The notes: generated by a model from the sequence alone, not told the origin. A stretch of DNA of 64,000 nucleotides from Pseudocalidococcus azoricus BACA0444 (GCF_031729055.1 NZ_JAVMIP010000009.1:53228-117227), one strand, 5' to 3'. Positions 18,403 to 28,439 are shown, numbered from the stretch's first letter. Numbers and translations: made by a program.

Positions 18403-18909
18403 TCAAAACCCTAAGCAGGGATCTGGCGGCGGGGTCTTTGTTGGGGGGTCTGTTTCTGCGGCCATAGCTAAACGATTGGCCACTGTTGCGGCATAACCTC
18501 GGACTAAGGACCAAACTAAGGGTGCGAGCCAGCCCCGCATTAACACCGAGTAGGTGATTTTTGTGCCGCAGACCGTAGATTCCATCCGATAAATGACTCG
18601 CTCCTCAACCCCAGGCAGAACCATAATTCGGATACTGAGGAGATCTTCAGGGGAAACCCGCTCCACAAAAATCTGCATTGGCCAGGGAATTAACCGACTG
18701 ACGGCCCCAAAAATTAGACCCGGCTTGGGCATTAATCCATAGGGAACATTGGTGCGGGCAATTAGCGGGTGCCAAGAAACATCCGCCAAGTTGGCAATTT
18801 TTTTCCAAATCAAATCCACAGAGGCGGAGCTAATGGCCTGGTAAGTCCGAGCAAGAGGCCAACTGGCAGGTGACAACTTGAGGGATTTAGGTAAACGATG
18901 CGGGCCCAC
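18403..18909 (-). CDS. SRPBCC (START-like) family protein
   Basis: 168 residues with a GTG start, supported by AGGAG seven bases upstream. SASVDLIWKKIANLADVSWHP near residue 27 and RVIYRMEST, TKITYSVLMRGWLAPLVW further on resemble the polyketide cyclase/SRPBCC ligand-binding fold. The family binds hydrophobic ligands; no catalytic residue can be named. A proline-rich C-terminus follows the fold. It is about 90 bases upstream of the SDR and may be cotranscribed with it. Confidence 0.6.
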   Translation of the reverse strand: MGPHRLPKSLKLSPASWPLARTYQAISSASVDLIWKKIANLADVSWHPLIARTNVPYGLMPKPGLIFGAVSRLIPWPMQIFVERVSPEDLLSIRIMVLPGVEERVIYRMESTVCGTKITYSVLMRGWLAPLVWSLVRGYAATVANRLAMAAETDPPTKTPPPDPCLGF

Positions 18910-19247
18910 TCGGCTTCTCCTAACCTTAGCTATCGGGTTACGCAGACGGTTTTAAGGGGATAGAAATCTTCTACGAGCGTTGGCAATGGCCTACCGGAGG
19001 CGCAGCAAAGCTCTACACAGCATTGTCCATAGACCATTTCCTAACTTGCCTTGATGGAACTCTAAATTGAGTGACGGGGTATATCGGAGGAAACCGATAA
19101 CTAATCCATTAAAACGCAAATCTTCCAAGGGATAAACCCAGCTTAAGGGAACTTTAAGATTGATAACTCAGCCTCTCATCTGACCACAATCTCATGGATC
19201 ATTTTAGATAGCGTCTGATCTCAAGTTTTGATGGAACTTCATTAATT
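18910..19247. other. Divergent intergenic region
   Basis: About 340 bases between the SRPBCC gene and hemF. It contains a short perfect hairpin, TATCGG-AGGAAA-CCGATA (19082-19099), and two copies of TTGATGGAACT (near 19053 and 19227), the second just before hemF. Promoters for both genes should lie here. No gene is seen. Confidence 0.4.
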
Positions 19248-20273
19248 ATGTCCGCCCCTGCCACCATACCAACTGTTACGTCTCTACCTCCCGATAATTC
19301 CCGCGAGCAAGTTGCCACCTTTTTAAAAGGCTTACAAGACCGGATTTGCCAGGGACTAACCACCGCAGACGGGCAAGGGGAGTTTCAAGAAGATAGTTGG
19401 ACGCGACCGGAAGGCGGGGGGGGCCGATCTCGGGTGATTCGCCACGGCGGTTTACTGGAGCAAGGGGGAGTGAATTTCTCCGAGGTTTGGGGGGATCATC
19501 TGCCACCGTCCATTTTGCAGCAACGTCCAGAGGCTGAGGGCCATCGGTTTTATGCCACCGGAACCTCAATGGTGTTGCATCCCTGGAACCCCTATGTCCC
19601 CACTGTGCACTTGAACTACCGGTATTTTGAAGCCGGGCCCGTGTGGTGGTTTGGGGGTGGTGCAGATTTAACCCCCTACTATCCCTTTGCTGAAGATGCA
19701 GCCCATTTCCATCACACCCTCAAACAGGCCTGTGACCCATATCATCCCGATTACTATCCCGTTTTTAAGCTCTGGTGTGATGAATACTTCTATCTGAAGC
19801 ATCGGGGGGAATCTCGCGGCATCGGCGGTATTTTCTTTGACTACCAAGACGGTGAACGGGAGTTGTATCGCGGCCCCGATCCCCATGGTCTGGCAGCCCA
19901 ACTGAGTCAAGAAAAGGGAATTCCTCCACAACGGACTTGGCAAGACCTCTTTGGCTTAATTAAAACCTGTGGCAATGCCTTTTTAGATAGCTATTTACCC
20001 ATTGTGGAACGGCGGCGAGGCCTGGAGTATGGTGACCGAGAGCGGCAATTTCAACTCTATCGGCGCGGGCGTTATGTGGAATTTAATCTGGTTTATGACC
20101 GCGGGACTATTTTTGGGTTGCAAACCAATGGCCGAACCGAATCTATCCTGATGTCTCTGCCGCCCCTAGTCCGCTGGGAATATGGCTATCAACCAGCCCC
20201 CAACTCCCCGGAAGCCGAGCTCTATGAGATTTTTCTCAAGCCTCAAGATTGGGTCAACTGGCAACCCGCCTAA
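19248..20273 (+). CDS. hemF: Aerobic coproporphyrinogen III oxidase
   Basis: 341 residues. [62 protein letters not shown] and [16 protein letters not shown] are the family blocks. HemF uses O2 to convert coproporphyrinogen III to protoporphyrinogen IX in heme and chlorophyll synthesis. It forms a homodimer and needs no cofactor. The TTGATGGAACTTC stretch just upstream repeats a motif found about 170 bases earlier. Confidence 0.97.
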   Translation: MSAPATIPTVTSLPPDNSREQVATFLKGLQDRICQGLTTADGQGEFQEDSWTRPEGGGGRSRVIRHGGLLEQGGVNFSEVWGDHLPPSILQQRPEAEGHRFYATGTSMVLHPWNPYVPTVHLNYRYFEAGPVWWFGGGADLTPYYPFAEDAAHFHHTLKQACDPYHPDYYPVFKLWCDEYFYLKHRGESRGIGGIFFDYQDGERELYRGPDPHGLAAQLSQEKGIPPQRTWQDLFGLIKTCGNAFLDSYLPIVERRRGLEYGDRERQFQLYRRGRYVEFNLVYDRGTIFGLQTNGRTESILMSLPPLVRWEYGYQPAPNSPEAELYEIFLKPQDWVNWQPA

Positions 20274-20440
20274 TGCCGTTCTCCCATCATCTTTCCCGAT
20301 TCTTGTAGAAAGTTCCGTATTTTTACGATGGTTGACCTACTCCAGATTTGACAGAGTGGTATGAGCATAACTGCCTAAACCTCAGAGCTTCTATGGCGTT
20401 CCCGATGGGTGTTCCCTCCATTTTGTCCACCGGAGTAGTG

Positions 20441-20668
20441 ATGGACTCGTCTATTCTGAATCAGATCATGGCCCGGCTTTCCCATGCGGATCAGATTCGT
20501 TTGCTGGTTTCTCATCCCTTTTTTACGGGCCGTTGCCCCCAATGTCATAGTCGCGTCCCCCTTTCCCAGGCCAATCTTGGCCAAGCCCAGTGTACCCATT
20601 GTGGCTGGCTGGATCTAGACCTGCAACAGGAAGAATTACGCGACGACAGCATTACCCCCTCCTGCTAA
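20441..20668 (+). CDS. Small zinc-ribbon protein
   Basis: 75 residues from ATG 20441, with GGAG seven bases upstream. CPQC and CTHC, 18 residues apart, form a rubredoxin-like/zinc-ribbon knuckle; the N-terminal half is a helix (SSILNQIMARLSHADQIRLLV). The frame is open further upstream, but the RBS and the start of the folded region favour 20441. It ends about 40 bases before the aminopeptidase gene. Function is unknown. Confidence 0.55.
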   Translation: MDSSILNQIMARLSHADQIRLLVSHPFFTGRCPQCHSRVPLSQANLGQAQCTHCGWLDLDLQQEELRDDSITPSC

Positions 20669-20709
20669 ATTTTTCCCATATCATGGTTCTATGGCTTGGA
20701 GTGATTGGG

Positions 20710-22038
20710 ATGCAGGCAGATTATCAGCAACGGCGGGAGACCTTAAAGGCAAAAATCGGCACAGGAGTTGCGGTCTTTAAGAGCGCGCCGCGGGCGGTCA
20801 TGCACAACGATGTGGAATACAACTTTCGTCAAGATAGTGACTTTTATTATCTGACTGGTTTCAATGAACCCGGAGCCGTTGCCATCTTCGCCCCTAACCA
20901 TAGTGAGCATCAATTTATCCTGTTTGTCCGTCCCAAGGATTTAGAGCAAGAAACCTGGTCAGGGCGGCGGGTTGGTGTAGATGCAGCGAAAGATTTATGC
21001 GGGGCTGATGCGGTTTTTCCCATTGCCGAACTTGATGAAAAACTACCGGGCTATTTAGAAACTGGGGATCAGATTTACTATCATCTTGGTCGGGATGAAA
21101 AATTTGACCAGAAAATCCTCAACCATTATCAACACCTACTGCGAACCCTGCCCAAACGAGGCACTGGCCCAGTGGCTCTAGCAGATCCGACTGCGATTTT
21201 AGCTCCCTTGCGTTTAATCAAGTCTCCATCAGAGTTAGCCCTAATTACCCGCGCCATTGAAATTACCGTAGAAGCCCACAAGCTGGCCCGAGAGATGGCC
21301 AAACCCGGATGTTACGAGTATGAAATCCAGGCCGAGATGGAACGCCTATTTCGCCTCCGGGGGGGAGATGGGCCGGCCTATCCGTCAATTGTTGCTTCTG
21401 GGGAAAATGCCTGTATTCTGCACTATACGGAAAATAAGCGCCAACTCCAGGCCGGGGATTTACTGCTAATTGATGCGGGCTGTGCCTATGGCTACTACAA
21501 CGCCGATATTACCCGTACCTTTCCCGTCAGTAGGACGTTTACCGATGAGCAATATATTCTTTACAACTTAGTGTTGAAAGCCCAAAAAGCGGCGATTGCC
21601 CAGGCCTGGAGTGGGAATACCTTTAATCAAGTCCATGAGGCGGCCGTCCAAGTGATTGTTGAGGGTCTTTTAGAACTCAATCTGTTGGCTGGGGATGTGG
21701 AAACCTTGATGACCGAGGGCAAAGAAGACAATAAACAAAAATATCGCACCTTTTTTATGCACGGCACGAGTCACTGGCTGGGCCTCGATGTCCATGATGT
21801 CGGTCTATACAAACACAACAAAGAAACTTGGGTGACACTCCAACCTGGGCAACTCCTGACCGTTGAACCCGGAATTTATATTGCTCCAGAAGTGCAACCG
21901 GCCGAAGGTCAACCAGAAATTCCAGATAAGTGGCGGGGCCTGGGAATTCGGATTGAAGATGATGTTTTAATTACTACAGGCGAACCGGATATTCTCACCG
22001 CCGCAGTTCCCAAAGAAATTGTGGACATCACCAATTGA
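20710..22038 (+). CDS. pepP: Xaa-Pro aminopeptidase (aminopeptidase P, M24B)
   Basis: 442 residues from ATG 20710, which has GGAG eight bases upstream. The N-terminal AMP_N domain has AVMHNDVEYNFRQDSDFYYLTGF. The C-terminal pita-bread domain has the metal ligands in LLIDAGCAYGYYNADITRTF (two Asp), GTSHWLGLDVHDVG (His), TVEPGIYI (Glu) and GLGIRIEDD (Glu). It removes N-terminal residues before proline using a dinuclear metal (usually Mn). The length fits the family. Confidence 0.93.
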   Translation: MQADYQQRRETLKAKIGTGVAVFKSAPRAVMHNDVEYNFRQDSDFYYLTGFNEPGAVAIFAPNHSEHQFILFVRPKDLEQETWSGRRVGVDAAKDLCGADAVFPIAELDEKLPGYLETGDQIYYHLGRDEKFDQKILNHYQHLLRTLPKRGTGPVALADPTAILAPLRLIKSPSELALITRAIEITVEAHKLAREMAKPGCYEYEIQAEMERLFRLRGGDGPAYPSIVASGENACILHYTENKRQLQAGDLLLIDAGCAYGYYNADITRTFPVSRTFTDEQYILYNLVLKAQKAAIAQAWSGNTFNQVHEAAVQVIVEGLLELNLLAGDVETLMTEGKEDNKQKYRTFFMHGTSHWLGLDVHDVGLYKHNKETWVTLQPGQLLTVEPGIYIAPEVQPAEGQPEIPDKWRGLGIRIEDDVLITTGEPDILTAAVPKEIVDITN

Positions 22039-22043
22039 ATTGA

Positions 22044-22511
22044 TCAAGGAGTTCGGCGGGTTAAGGTGGCTTCCATCAGGCTAAGATTTTTACTCCCAGC
22101 AGTATAAACTATTGTCATTACATATTGATTGGAGTTGATTTGCCAATAGGTTTCTGTGCCACCCCGTTTAGCGGGATCCCCTAAAACCCAAAATCGTTTG
22201 GTGATTGCTTTTTCTCCGACCCACCCCACCCCTTCGACTCGGCCCCACTGACTATGCTGTAGTACAAGGGTATAGTGACTTTGACCGTAAGCTAACTTGC
22301 CCCGATATTGCAGAGTCAATGGTGATTGTGGCTCTAACTGATCTGGAAATATAAATTTTGCGGCCATTGTGAACCAATCATCAGAAGTCCAACTGACTAG
22401 GATCCGCCCACTGACTTTTTGCTGACTTTGATTTGGGAGGAATAAAGAGCCTTCCGCAGCCCAATCTCCGGCATCTACAAAAAACGTATGTCCCGCTGCC
22501 TGTGCCACCAT
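22044..22511 (-). CDS. Conserved hypothetical protein
   Basis: About 155 residues from ATG 22511 (a TTG at 22532 would add seven). It starts HTFFVDAGDW and has VSWTSDDWFTMAAK, YRGKL, YTLVLQHSQWGRVEG and a final MEATLTR, an all-beta pattern. I recall similar cyanobacterial hypothetical proteins but no function. No signal peptide or membrane segment is seen. It converges with pepP, with a five-base gap. Confidence 0.6.
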   Translation of the reverse strand: MVAQAAGHTFFVDAGDWAAEGSLFLPNQSQQKVSGRILVSWTSDDWFTMAAKFIFPDQLEPQSPLTLQYRGKLAYGQSHYTLVLQHSQWGRVEGVGWVGEKAITKRFWVLGDPAKRGGTETYWQINSNQYVMTIVYTAGSKNLSLMEATLTRRTP

Positions 22512-22736
22512 AACTAGACCCCTACTCCCCAACCTGGCTGTCTCAACATTTAAGGTTAAACTCTAAATACTGGAGATGCCTATCAAATGTTCAAATTTCC
22601 ACCAGAATAATAGGGCATAATCATTACAGTTTAAGGGTCAGATGGACAAGAGATACGGATGTGATTCGGTTAGGGCGTGCTCCTGTCCGTCCAGGCCTAC
22701 TTTACTCCCTGAAAAATACTGCAAAAGGTTAGCTCA

Positions 22737-24038
22737 ATGAACCCACCCCTTTCAGCCATTGGTCAGCAAATGTCCCATTTGTCGGGGGTGCGGGCAATCA
22801 TGAAAGATATTATTGAAACCCTCCATGCCCACAAGGGTAAAGAACTCATTAATCTCAGTGCGGGTAATCCCTTAATCGTTCCCGAAGTTGAGCAACTCTG
22901 GCGGGATTGTACCCAAGAACTCTTAGCCAGTTCTGAATATGGGCAAGTGGTTTGTCGCTATGGCACAAGTCAAGGCTATGAACCGCTGATTGAAGCCATT
23001 GTCGCTGATTTTAACCGCCGCTACGATCTCAATCTAACGGAGAAGAATGTTTTAATTACCCCCGGTAGTCAAACACTCTATTTTTATGCAGCCAACGGTT
23101 ATGCTGGGCTAACGGAATCCGGGGAGATGAAGCAGGTGGTGCTGCCCCTCAGCCCAGAATATACTGGCTATGGCGGCATTAGCTTACATCCCGATATGGT
23201 GACCGCCTATCGCCCCCGTTTAGACATAGATGTTGCGCGGCATCGCTTTAAGTACCGTCCAGACTTTGAACAACTGAAAATTGACCAGAGTACGGGCTGT
23301 GTGATCTTTTCTCGTCCCTGTAACCCCACAGGCAATGTTTTAACTGATTTGGAAGTTCGGCAAATTGCTGACCAGGCCTTGCCCTATGGTGTGCCCGTAT
23401 TTGTGGATGCTGCCTATGGCCCGCCCTTTCCCAGCCTCAACTTTACGGAACTCAATCCCATTTTTGGCTCGAATCTAGTCCATTGTCTGAGTCTTTCCAA
23501 AGCTGGCCTGCCAGGGGAACGGGTGGGAGTAGCCATTGGGGATGCCTCGCTCCTGCGAGTGTTAGAAGCCTTTCAAACTAACGCCTGTATTCACGCCTCC
23601 CGATACGGCCAGGCCATTGCTGCGCTAGCGATTGCCAATGGAGCATTAGCCCAGGTATCCACAGAGGTGATCCGCCCCTTCTACCAGGCCAAGTTTACAA
23701 TCCTCGAATCAACCTTAGCAGAGTATTTATCCCCAGAATTACCCTGGTTTCTCCATCAAGGGGAGGGGGGAATTTTTGCCTGGCTCTGGTTGCAAGACTT
23801 ACCAATTTCGGATTGGGAGTTGTACCAGCGGCTCAAGCAAGTCGGGGTGATTGTCGTCCCTGGCAGTTCTTTTTTCCCAGGCCTGCGGGAGGATTGGCCC
23901 CATAAACAGGAATGTATTCGCATTAGCCTCACCGCCGGAGATACTGAAATTGCCACGGGGATGAAACGCTTGGCCCAAACCATTATCCAGGTCTATCAGG
24001 AAGCATCCCGGCCGATGATAGCCACTCTGAAGTACTAG
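22737..24038 (+). CDS. avtA: Valine-pyruvate aminotransferase
   Basis: 433 residues, fold-type I PLP enzyme. INLSAGNPLIVPEV, CRYGTSQGYEPL, FSRPCNPTGNVLTD, FVDAAYGPPFP, SLSKAGLPGERVGVAIGD (Schiff-base Lys) and CIRISLTA match AvtA rather than AspC. It transfers the amino group between alanine and 2-ketoisovalerate. It is followed directly by a degraded region and an IS630-type element. Confidence 0.88.
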   Translation: MNPPLSAIGQQMSHLSGVRAIMKDIIETLHAHKGKELINLSAGNPLIVPEVEQLWRDCTQELLASSEYGQVVCRYGTSQGYEPLIEAIVADFNRRYDLNLTEKNVLITPGSQTLYFYAANGYAGLTESGEMKQVVLPLSPEYTGYGGISLHPDMVTAYRPRLDIDVARHRFKYRPDFEQLKIDQSTGCVIFSRPCNPTGNVLTDLEVRQIADQALPYGVPVFVDAAYGPPFPSLNFTELNPIFGSNLVHCLSLSKAGLPGERVGVAIGDASLLRVLEAFQTNACIHASRYGQAIAALAIANGALAQVSTEVIRPFYQAKFTILESTLAEYLSPELPWFLHQGEGGIFAWLWLQDLPISDWELYQRLKQVGVIVVPGSSFFPGLREDWPHKQECIRISLTAGDTEIATGMKRLAQTIIQVYQEASRPMIATLKY

Positions 24039-24089
24039 AAGCACTAGACAAAAGGCAATAGGGATATGAATCTACCCTCCGATGTCCTG

Positions 24090-24275
24090 CTCAACAGGCC
24101 TTTCCTCAAAAACCGTAACAGCAACTCGCTGCCATTCGGCGCTTCTTACATTCCCAATCCCAAGAGGGGACTATCGAGCAAATCATGGCCCACTTCAAAA
24201 ATGCCAACCGTAAAAAACAAACCAGCCTTGGCTATTTAGATGCCCTAGGGCCTGGGGATTGTCGCTCAACATCTA
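24090..24275 (+). pseudogene. Gene remnant, possibly C-terminus of a DNA methylase
   Basis: One frame reads QQLAAIRRFLHSQSQEG, IEQIMAHFKNANRKK and YLDALGPGD and contains a TAA just before it. It is a winged-helix-like fragment resembling the C-terminal tail of large restriction/modification-type methylases, as far as I can judge. No start or upstream body is present, and it stops where the IS630-type element begins. The assignment is weak; that it is a fragment is clearer. Confidence 0.25.
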
Positions 24276-25365
24276 TATAGCAATCCGTTTTCAAATATGA
24301 GAGAATAAGAATGTGTCTTGGATAACCCTATGGATGAACTCAATCAATTTATAGATATATGCCTAGATTCAAGAGAAATGAAGCGTGCCCTAGCGGTCAA
24401 GATGACATTGCAAGGATGTACTCATTCAGAAATCATGGCTCTACTCCAGGTTTCATCCGGATTCATTACTAAGTAGAAACAAGCATTTTTACTGTCCGGT
24501 ATTAATACATCAAAACTGGACTATAAAGGCAAGATTAGATATTGATCAGATTTAGAAAAACAACAGATTATTCAGTGATTAAAACAACAGAATCATTAGA
24601 ATTTTGAAGAGTTAGAAGCGTATATTTTAGATACATTTAACATTGTCTAATCTGCAAAATCTAGCTATTATAATTTATTACATAAAGCGGATCTATCTTG
24701 GCAAAAAGCCCAGGTCACTCATTCCTTGAAAGACCCCGAGAAAGTTACCTTAAAAAAAGAGATTTGTCAGTATTTAGAAGCGAATCGAGTTTCAATTGAA
24801 TCAGGAAAAACCGTTGTCTACTGCGTGGATCAGTGTCATCTTGTTTCAGAGGATATTTGTGGATACGCTTGGGGTAAAGCGGATGAAAGAATACAGGTTC
24901 CCATCAAGAATATAAAGGAGAGGCAAACCGATTATGGTGCAATTAACTATGTCACAGGTCGCCTAATTGTGAAACCTTATTCGAGTGGAAATAGTCAGAA
25001 TACTATTCAGTTTGTCAAAGCGATAAAGGCGATTCATCCCAATCAGAAAATTATGGTGATTTGGGATGGTGCAGCATATCATAACAGTGATGATTTCCGT
25101 AAATATTTACATCAAGTCAATGGAGATAAGTCAGAACAAGAATGGCCGATTTACTGCATCAAATTAGCCCCATACGCACCGGAACAAAATCCGATTGAAG
25201 CAGTGTGGCTGCAAGTTAAAAACTTCTTAAGAAACGTGTGGTACTTATTGAAGACGTTTAAAATTATAAAATGGCTGTTTGAATTATTTTTAAGTCATTT
25301 TGTTCTCCATTCTTCTCATCTGACTATGTATGGTATGTTCTCATGAATAATTACTGTTTGCTATA
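24276..25365 (+). mobile_element. IS630-family insertion sequence, decayed
   Basis: About 1.09 kb, bounded by TATAGCAA-type terminal inverted repeats (left TATAGCAATCCG, right end reading TATAGCAAACAG on the other strand) at TA dinucleotides, as expected for IS630/Tc1 elements that duplicate TA. The transposase inside has five in-frame stops. A second copy of the right end lies at 63902-64000 and shortened remnants at 58364-58550, so the family has been active here. Confidence 0.8.
24330..25346 (+). pseudogene. IS630-family transposase, inactivated by nonsense codons
   Basis: One frame runs 338 codons from ATG 24330 to TGA 25344-25346. The N-terminal helix-turn-helix half is broken by TAG 24474, TGA 24543, TGA 24576, TAG 24597 and TAA 24648. 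The C-terminal DDE half is open: VVYCVDQCHL, IMVIWDGAAYHNSD and YAPEQNPIEAVW carry the acidic triad (D, D, E). At least three of the stops lie where relatives have Trp. The intact frame from 24726 could at most give a catalytic domain without DNA binding. Confidence 0.85.
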
Positions 25366-25522
25366 TGCCTGTGATTTTTATCTTTGGCTAGGTGACTGAG
25401 TCACAACCAGGCCCGGAAATGACCATGAATCAAGGTTAAGATAGGAGATCACCACGATTAGGCATTAATTTAGCCTCAGGATGATGGTTAGCTACCGTGG
25501 GTTGTTTCCTTGTTCATTGTCT

Positions 25523-26668
25523 ATGAAGCCCCTCACCACCTCTGAATTATTCTTACCTCTCACCATTGCTCCGGCCCAAGTTCAGCGTGGATGGGGAATT
25601 TTAGCCCAGGCCCCGGAATTGATCACAGCCTATGGCCGCAAGCCGTTGATCATTGGTGGACAACAAGCCCAAGCCGCCCTTAAGCCTTATTTCGCCAACC
25701 TCCAAAACAGTGATCTGATCCCAGCTTGGGGGTCTCCGGTGCAAGATTGTAGTGAACCCACCTTAGGCATCCTCGCAACAGAACTGGCAGCCCACAGTGG
25801 GGATGTGATTATTGGGGTTGGTGGGGGCAAAGCACTGGATACAGCCAAGTTAGTCGCCCAGCGGGCCAAGTTACCGATTGTGACGATTCCCACCTCAGGA
25901 GCCACCTGTGCGGCCTGGACAGCTTTATCCAATGTTTACAATTCCGCTGGGGCGTTTCAATATGATGTCGCTTTAGACCATTGCCCTAATTTACTGCTTT
26001 TGGATTATCAACTCATTGCCACGGCCCCGCAACGGACGCTCATCGCTGGAATTGGGGATGCCTTAGCCAAATGGTATGAAGCTTCGATTAGTAGTGGTCA
26101 TTCCCAACACACCCTGATTATTGCCGCAGTCCAACAGGCCCGCGTCTTACGGGATCTGCTCCTGCAAAAATCCTCTGAGGCCCTACAAGAGATTGGCGGC
26201 CCGGCCTGGCAGGAGGTGGTGGATGCCACGGTGTTGATGGCGGGAATGATTGGTGGCCTGGGGGGCGCGCAATGTCGGACGGTGGCGGCCCATGCGGTTC
26301 ATAATGGCTTGACCCATCTATCCTTGACGAAGCAAAGCCTTCACGGGGAAAAAGTGGCCTACGGGATTTTAGCCCAGTTACGTTTGGAAGAACTGATTCA
26401 GGGCAGCCACCTAGCCGCATCCTCTCGCCAACAACTTCTCAGTTTTTACCGGGAGATTGGTTTGCCCACGACACTATCTGATTTGGGTCTGGGGGATATT
26501 TCGTTGCGAGAACTGGAAACCGCGGCAACCCAGGCCTGTCTACCTACGTCTGATATTCACCACCTCCCCTTTACTGTAACCCCGGCTGAACTGATGGCTG
26601 CGATGATCTCCACCACTGCGGAAACAACGGCGATGGCTCGTGCCAATTCCAAGGAAGGGCTTGCCTAA
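25523..26668 (+). CDS. Iron-containing alcohol / glycerol dehydrogenase family
   Basis: About 381 residues from ATG 25523 (25481 would add 14). GVGGGKALDTAKL is the NAD-binding loop; PTSGATCAAWTALSNVY, GIGDALAKWYEA, AHAVHNGLT and LHGEKVAYG carry the metal ligands (Asp, two His). The pattern is close to GldA-type glycerol dehydrogenases, but the cyanobacterial branch is uncharacterised. It is followed after one base by the aminotransferase gene, so the two are almost certainly cotranscribed. Confidence 0.8.
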   Translation: MKPLTTSELFLPLTIAPAQVQRGWGILAQAPELITAYGRKPLIIGGQQAQAALKPYFANLQNSDLIPAWGSPVQDCSEPTLGILATELAAHSGDVIIGVGGGKALDTAKLVAQRAKLPIVTIPTSGATCAAWTALSNVYNSAGAFQYDVALDHCPNLLLLDYQLIATAPQRTLIAGIGDALAKWYEASISSGHSQHTLIIAAVQQARVLRDLLLQKSSEALQEIGGPAWQEVVDATVLMAGMIGGLGGAQCRTVAAHAVHNGLTHLSLTKQSLHGEKVAYGILAQLRLEELIQGSHLAASSRQQLLSFYREIGLPTTLSDLGLGDISLRELETAATQACLPTSDIHHLPFTVTPAELMAAMISTTAETTAMARANSKEGLA

Positions 26669-26669
26669 G

Positions 26670-27851
26670 ATGGGTCTGGATTGGATTAAACCGGCCGACC
26701 GCCTCGGCTCTTTGCCGCCCTATGTTTTTGCCCGTTTGGATGAACTGAAAGCGCGGGCGAGAGAACAGGGCCTGGACTTGATTGATCTCGGCATGGGGAA
26801 TCCCGATGGCATGGCCCCGCAACCCGTGATTGATGCAGCCATTCAAGCCTTTCAAGTCCCCAGCCATCATGGCTATCCCCCCTTTGAAGGCACAGCTAAT
26901 TTTCGCAAAGCCATTACTCAGTGGTATCACCGCCGCTATCAGGTTGAACTGGATCCCGATGGGGAAGCCTTACCCTTACTCGGCTCTAAGGAAGGCCTGA
27001 CCCACTTAGCCCTGGCCTATGTCAATCCGGGGGATGTAGTTCTCGTCCCCAGTCCGGCCTATCCGGCCCATTTCCGCGGCCCGGCCATTGCTGGAGCAAA
27101 TATTTATCCGTTAATTCTCAAGCCGGAAAATAACTGGCTGATTGACCTGAATCAGATTCCTGAAGCTATTGCCCACCAGGCCAAGATTCTTTACTTTAAC
27201 TATCCCAGTAACCCAACAGCAGCCACGGCTCCCCGGCAATTCTTTCTGGATATGGTTGAGTTTGCGCGGGCATATAACATCCTCTTAGTTCATGACCTTT
27301 GTTACGCAGAATTGGCTTTCGATGGCTATCAACCCACCAGCTTGTTAGAAATTCCGGGAGCCAAAGAGATTGGGGTTGAGTTTCATACCCTTTCCAAAAC
27401 CTACAATATGGCGGGTTGGCGGGTGGGCTTTGTGGTTGGCAATCGGCATATTATCCAAGGCCTGCGGACTCTGAAAACCAATTTGGATTATGGCTTATTT
27501 GCCGTTCTCCAAACTGCGGCGGAAACTGCTCTAAACTTGCCCGATGAGTATTTAACCACCGTTTGTGATCGCTATCGAACCCGGCGTGATTTTCTCATTG
27601 CTGGCCTGGGGAAACTGGGGTGGACAGTGCCGAAAACTCAAGCCACGATGTATCTCTGGGTACCTTGTCCCGTGGGCGTGAGTTCGACAGATTTTGCCCT
27701 CAAGCTTCTCCAAGAAACGGGTGTGGTTGTTACCCCTGGTAATGCCTTTGGCGAGGGAGGAGAAGGATTTGTGCGGGTGAGTTTGATTACGGATTGCGAG
27801 CGATTGGGTGAGGCCTTACAGCGAATGGAACAAGCCGGGATTCATTTTTAG
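26670..27851 (+). CDS. Class I/II aminotransferase (LL-DAP / aspartate type)
   Basis: 393 residues from ATG 26670. IDLGMGNPDG, GYPPFEGTANFRKAI, FNYPSNPTAAT, VHDLCYAELAFDG and HTLSKTYNMAGWRVGF (Schiff-base Lys) define the aminotransferase. It resembles the enzymes annotated in cyanobacteria as LL-diaminopimelate or aspartate aminotransferases; which substrate it uses cannot be fixed from sequence. It is one base after the dehydrogenase stop. Confidence 0.85.
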   Translation: MGLDWIKPADRLGSLPPYVFARLDELKARAREQGLDLIDLGMGNPDGMAPQPVIDAAIQAFQVPSHHGYPPFEGTANFRKAITQWYHRRYQVELDPDGEALPLLGSKEGLTHLALAYVNPGDVVLVPSPAYPAHFRGPAIAGANIYPLILKPENNWLIDLNQIPEAIAHQAKILYFNYPSNPTAATAPRQFFLDMVEFARAYNILLVHDLCYAELAFDGYQPTSLLEIPGAKEIGVEFHTLSKTYNMAGWRVGFVVGNRHIIQGLRTLKTNLDYGLFAVLQTAAETALNLPDEYLTTVCDRYRTRRDFLIAGLGKLGWTVPKTQATMYLWVPCPVGVSSTDFALKLLQETGVVVTPGNAFGEGGEGFVRVSLITDCERLGEALQRMEQAGIHF

Positions 27852-27970
27852 TCAAGATTTCCTACCCCTAAATTCAGCCAGATACCAGGCCTTAAACCAA
27901 GCATTAGAAGTATTTTTAAGTCCGTCACCAGGCCGGAACTTGTTACAATAGGGCAGTTTTTCAAAGCATC

Positions 27971-28417
27971 ATGGCATTGGCCTCAATGTTCAGCAACCCA
28001 ATCTGGAGAACACCAATGGCCATTGGCCTGGGAGCAATTGTTGGGGCTATTTCCCGCTATGGAGTCGTCACTGTCTGCCAATCACAGTGGGGCCTAGGCT
28101 TTCCTTGGGGAACATTCATTGTCAATGTCTCTGGCTGCTATGTGATGGGGTTTGTGGTTGTCTTTTTCCTCAACGAGGCAATACGCATCCATCCCGATGT
28201 CTATGTGATGATGACGACGGGTTTTCTCGGTTCCTACACAACATTTTCCAGTTATGAGTTAGACACTTTTGTGCTTTGGCAGGATCAAAATGGCCAGATT
28301 GCCTTATTTTATTGGATTATCTCCGCTGCCCTAGGTATTATTGGGCTACGTTTGGGAGAGCGCACGGCCGAGCGTTTTTTACCGCCCCTTTTACCCCCCG
28401 ATCTTCCCCCAGACTAA
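27971..28417 (+). CDS. fluC: Fluoride ion channel FluC (CrcB)
   Basis: 148 residues, four membrane helices. GAISRYG, FPWGTFIVNVSGCYVMGF and GFLGSYTTFSSYELDT are the FluC pore motifs. The dimeric double-barrel channel exports fluoride. A proline-rich C-terminus (LPPLLPPDLPPD) extends the family core. No fluoride riboswitch was recognised upstream; a TACAAT -10-like element lies about 22 bases before the start. Confidence 0.92.
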   Translation: MALASMFSNPIWRTPMAIGLGAIVGAISRYGVVTVCQSQWGLGFPWGTFIVNVSGCYVMGFVVVFFLNEAIRIHPDVYVMMTTGFLGSYTTFSSYELDTFVLWQDQNGQIALFYWIISAALGIIGLRLGERTAERFLPPLLPPDLPPD

Positions 28418-28439
28418 ATCCTGCCTTTAGAGATCACCT

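Noticed and set aside
20348..20440. Longer N-terminus for the zinc-ribbon protein
   Set aside because: The extension has no conserved features, and a good RBS precedes the ATG at 20441.
27852..27970. Possible fluoride riboswitch before fluC
   Set aside because: The conserved pseudoknot segments of the known fluoride riboswitch are not present; only a promoter-like element is seen.
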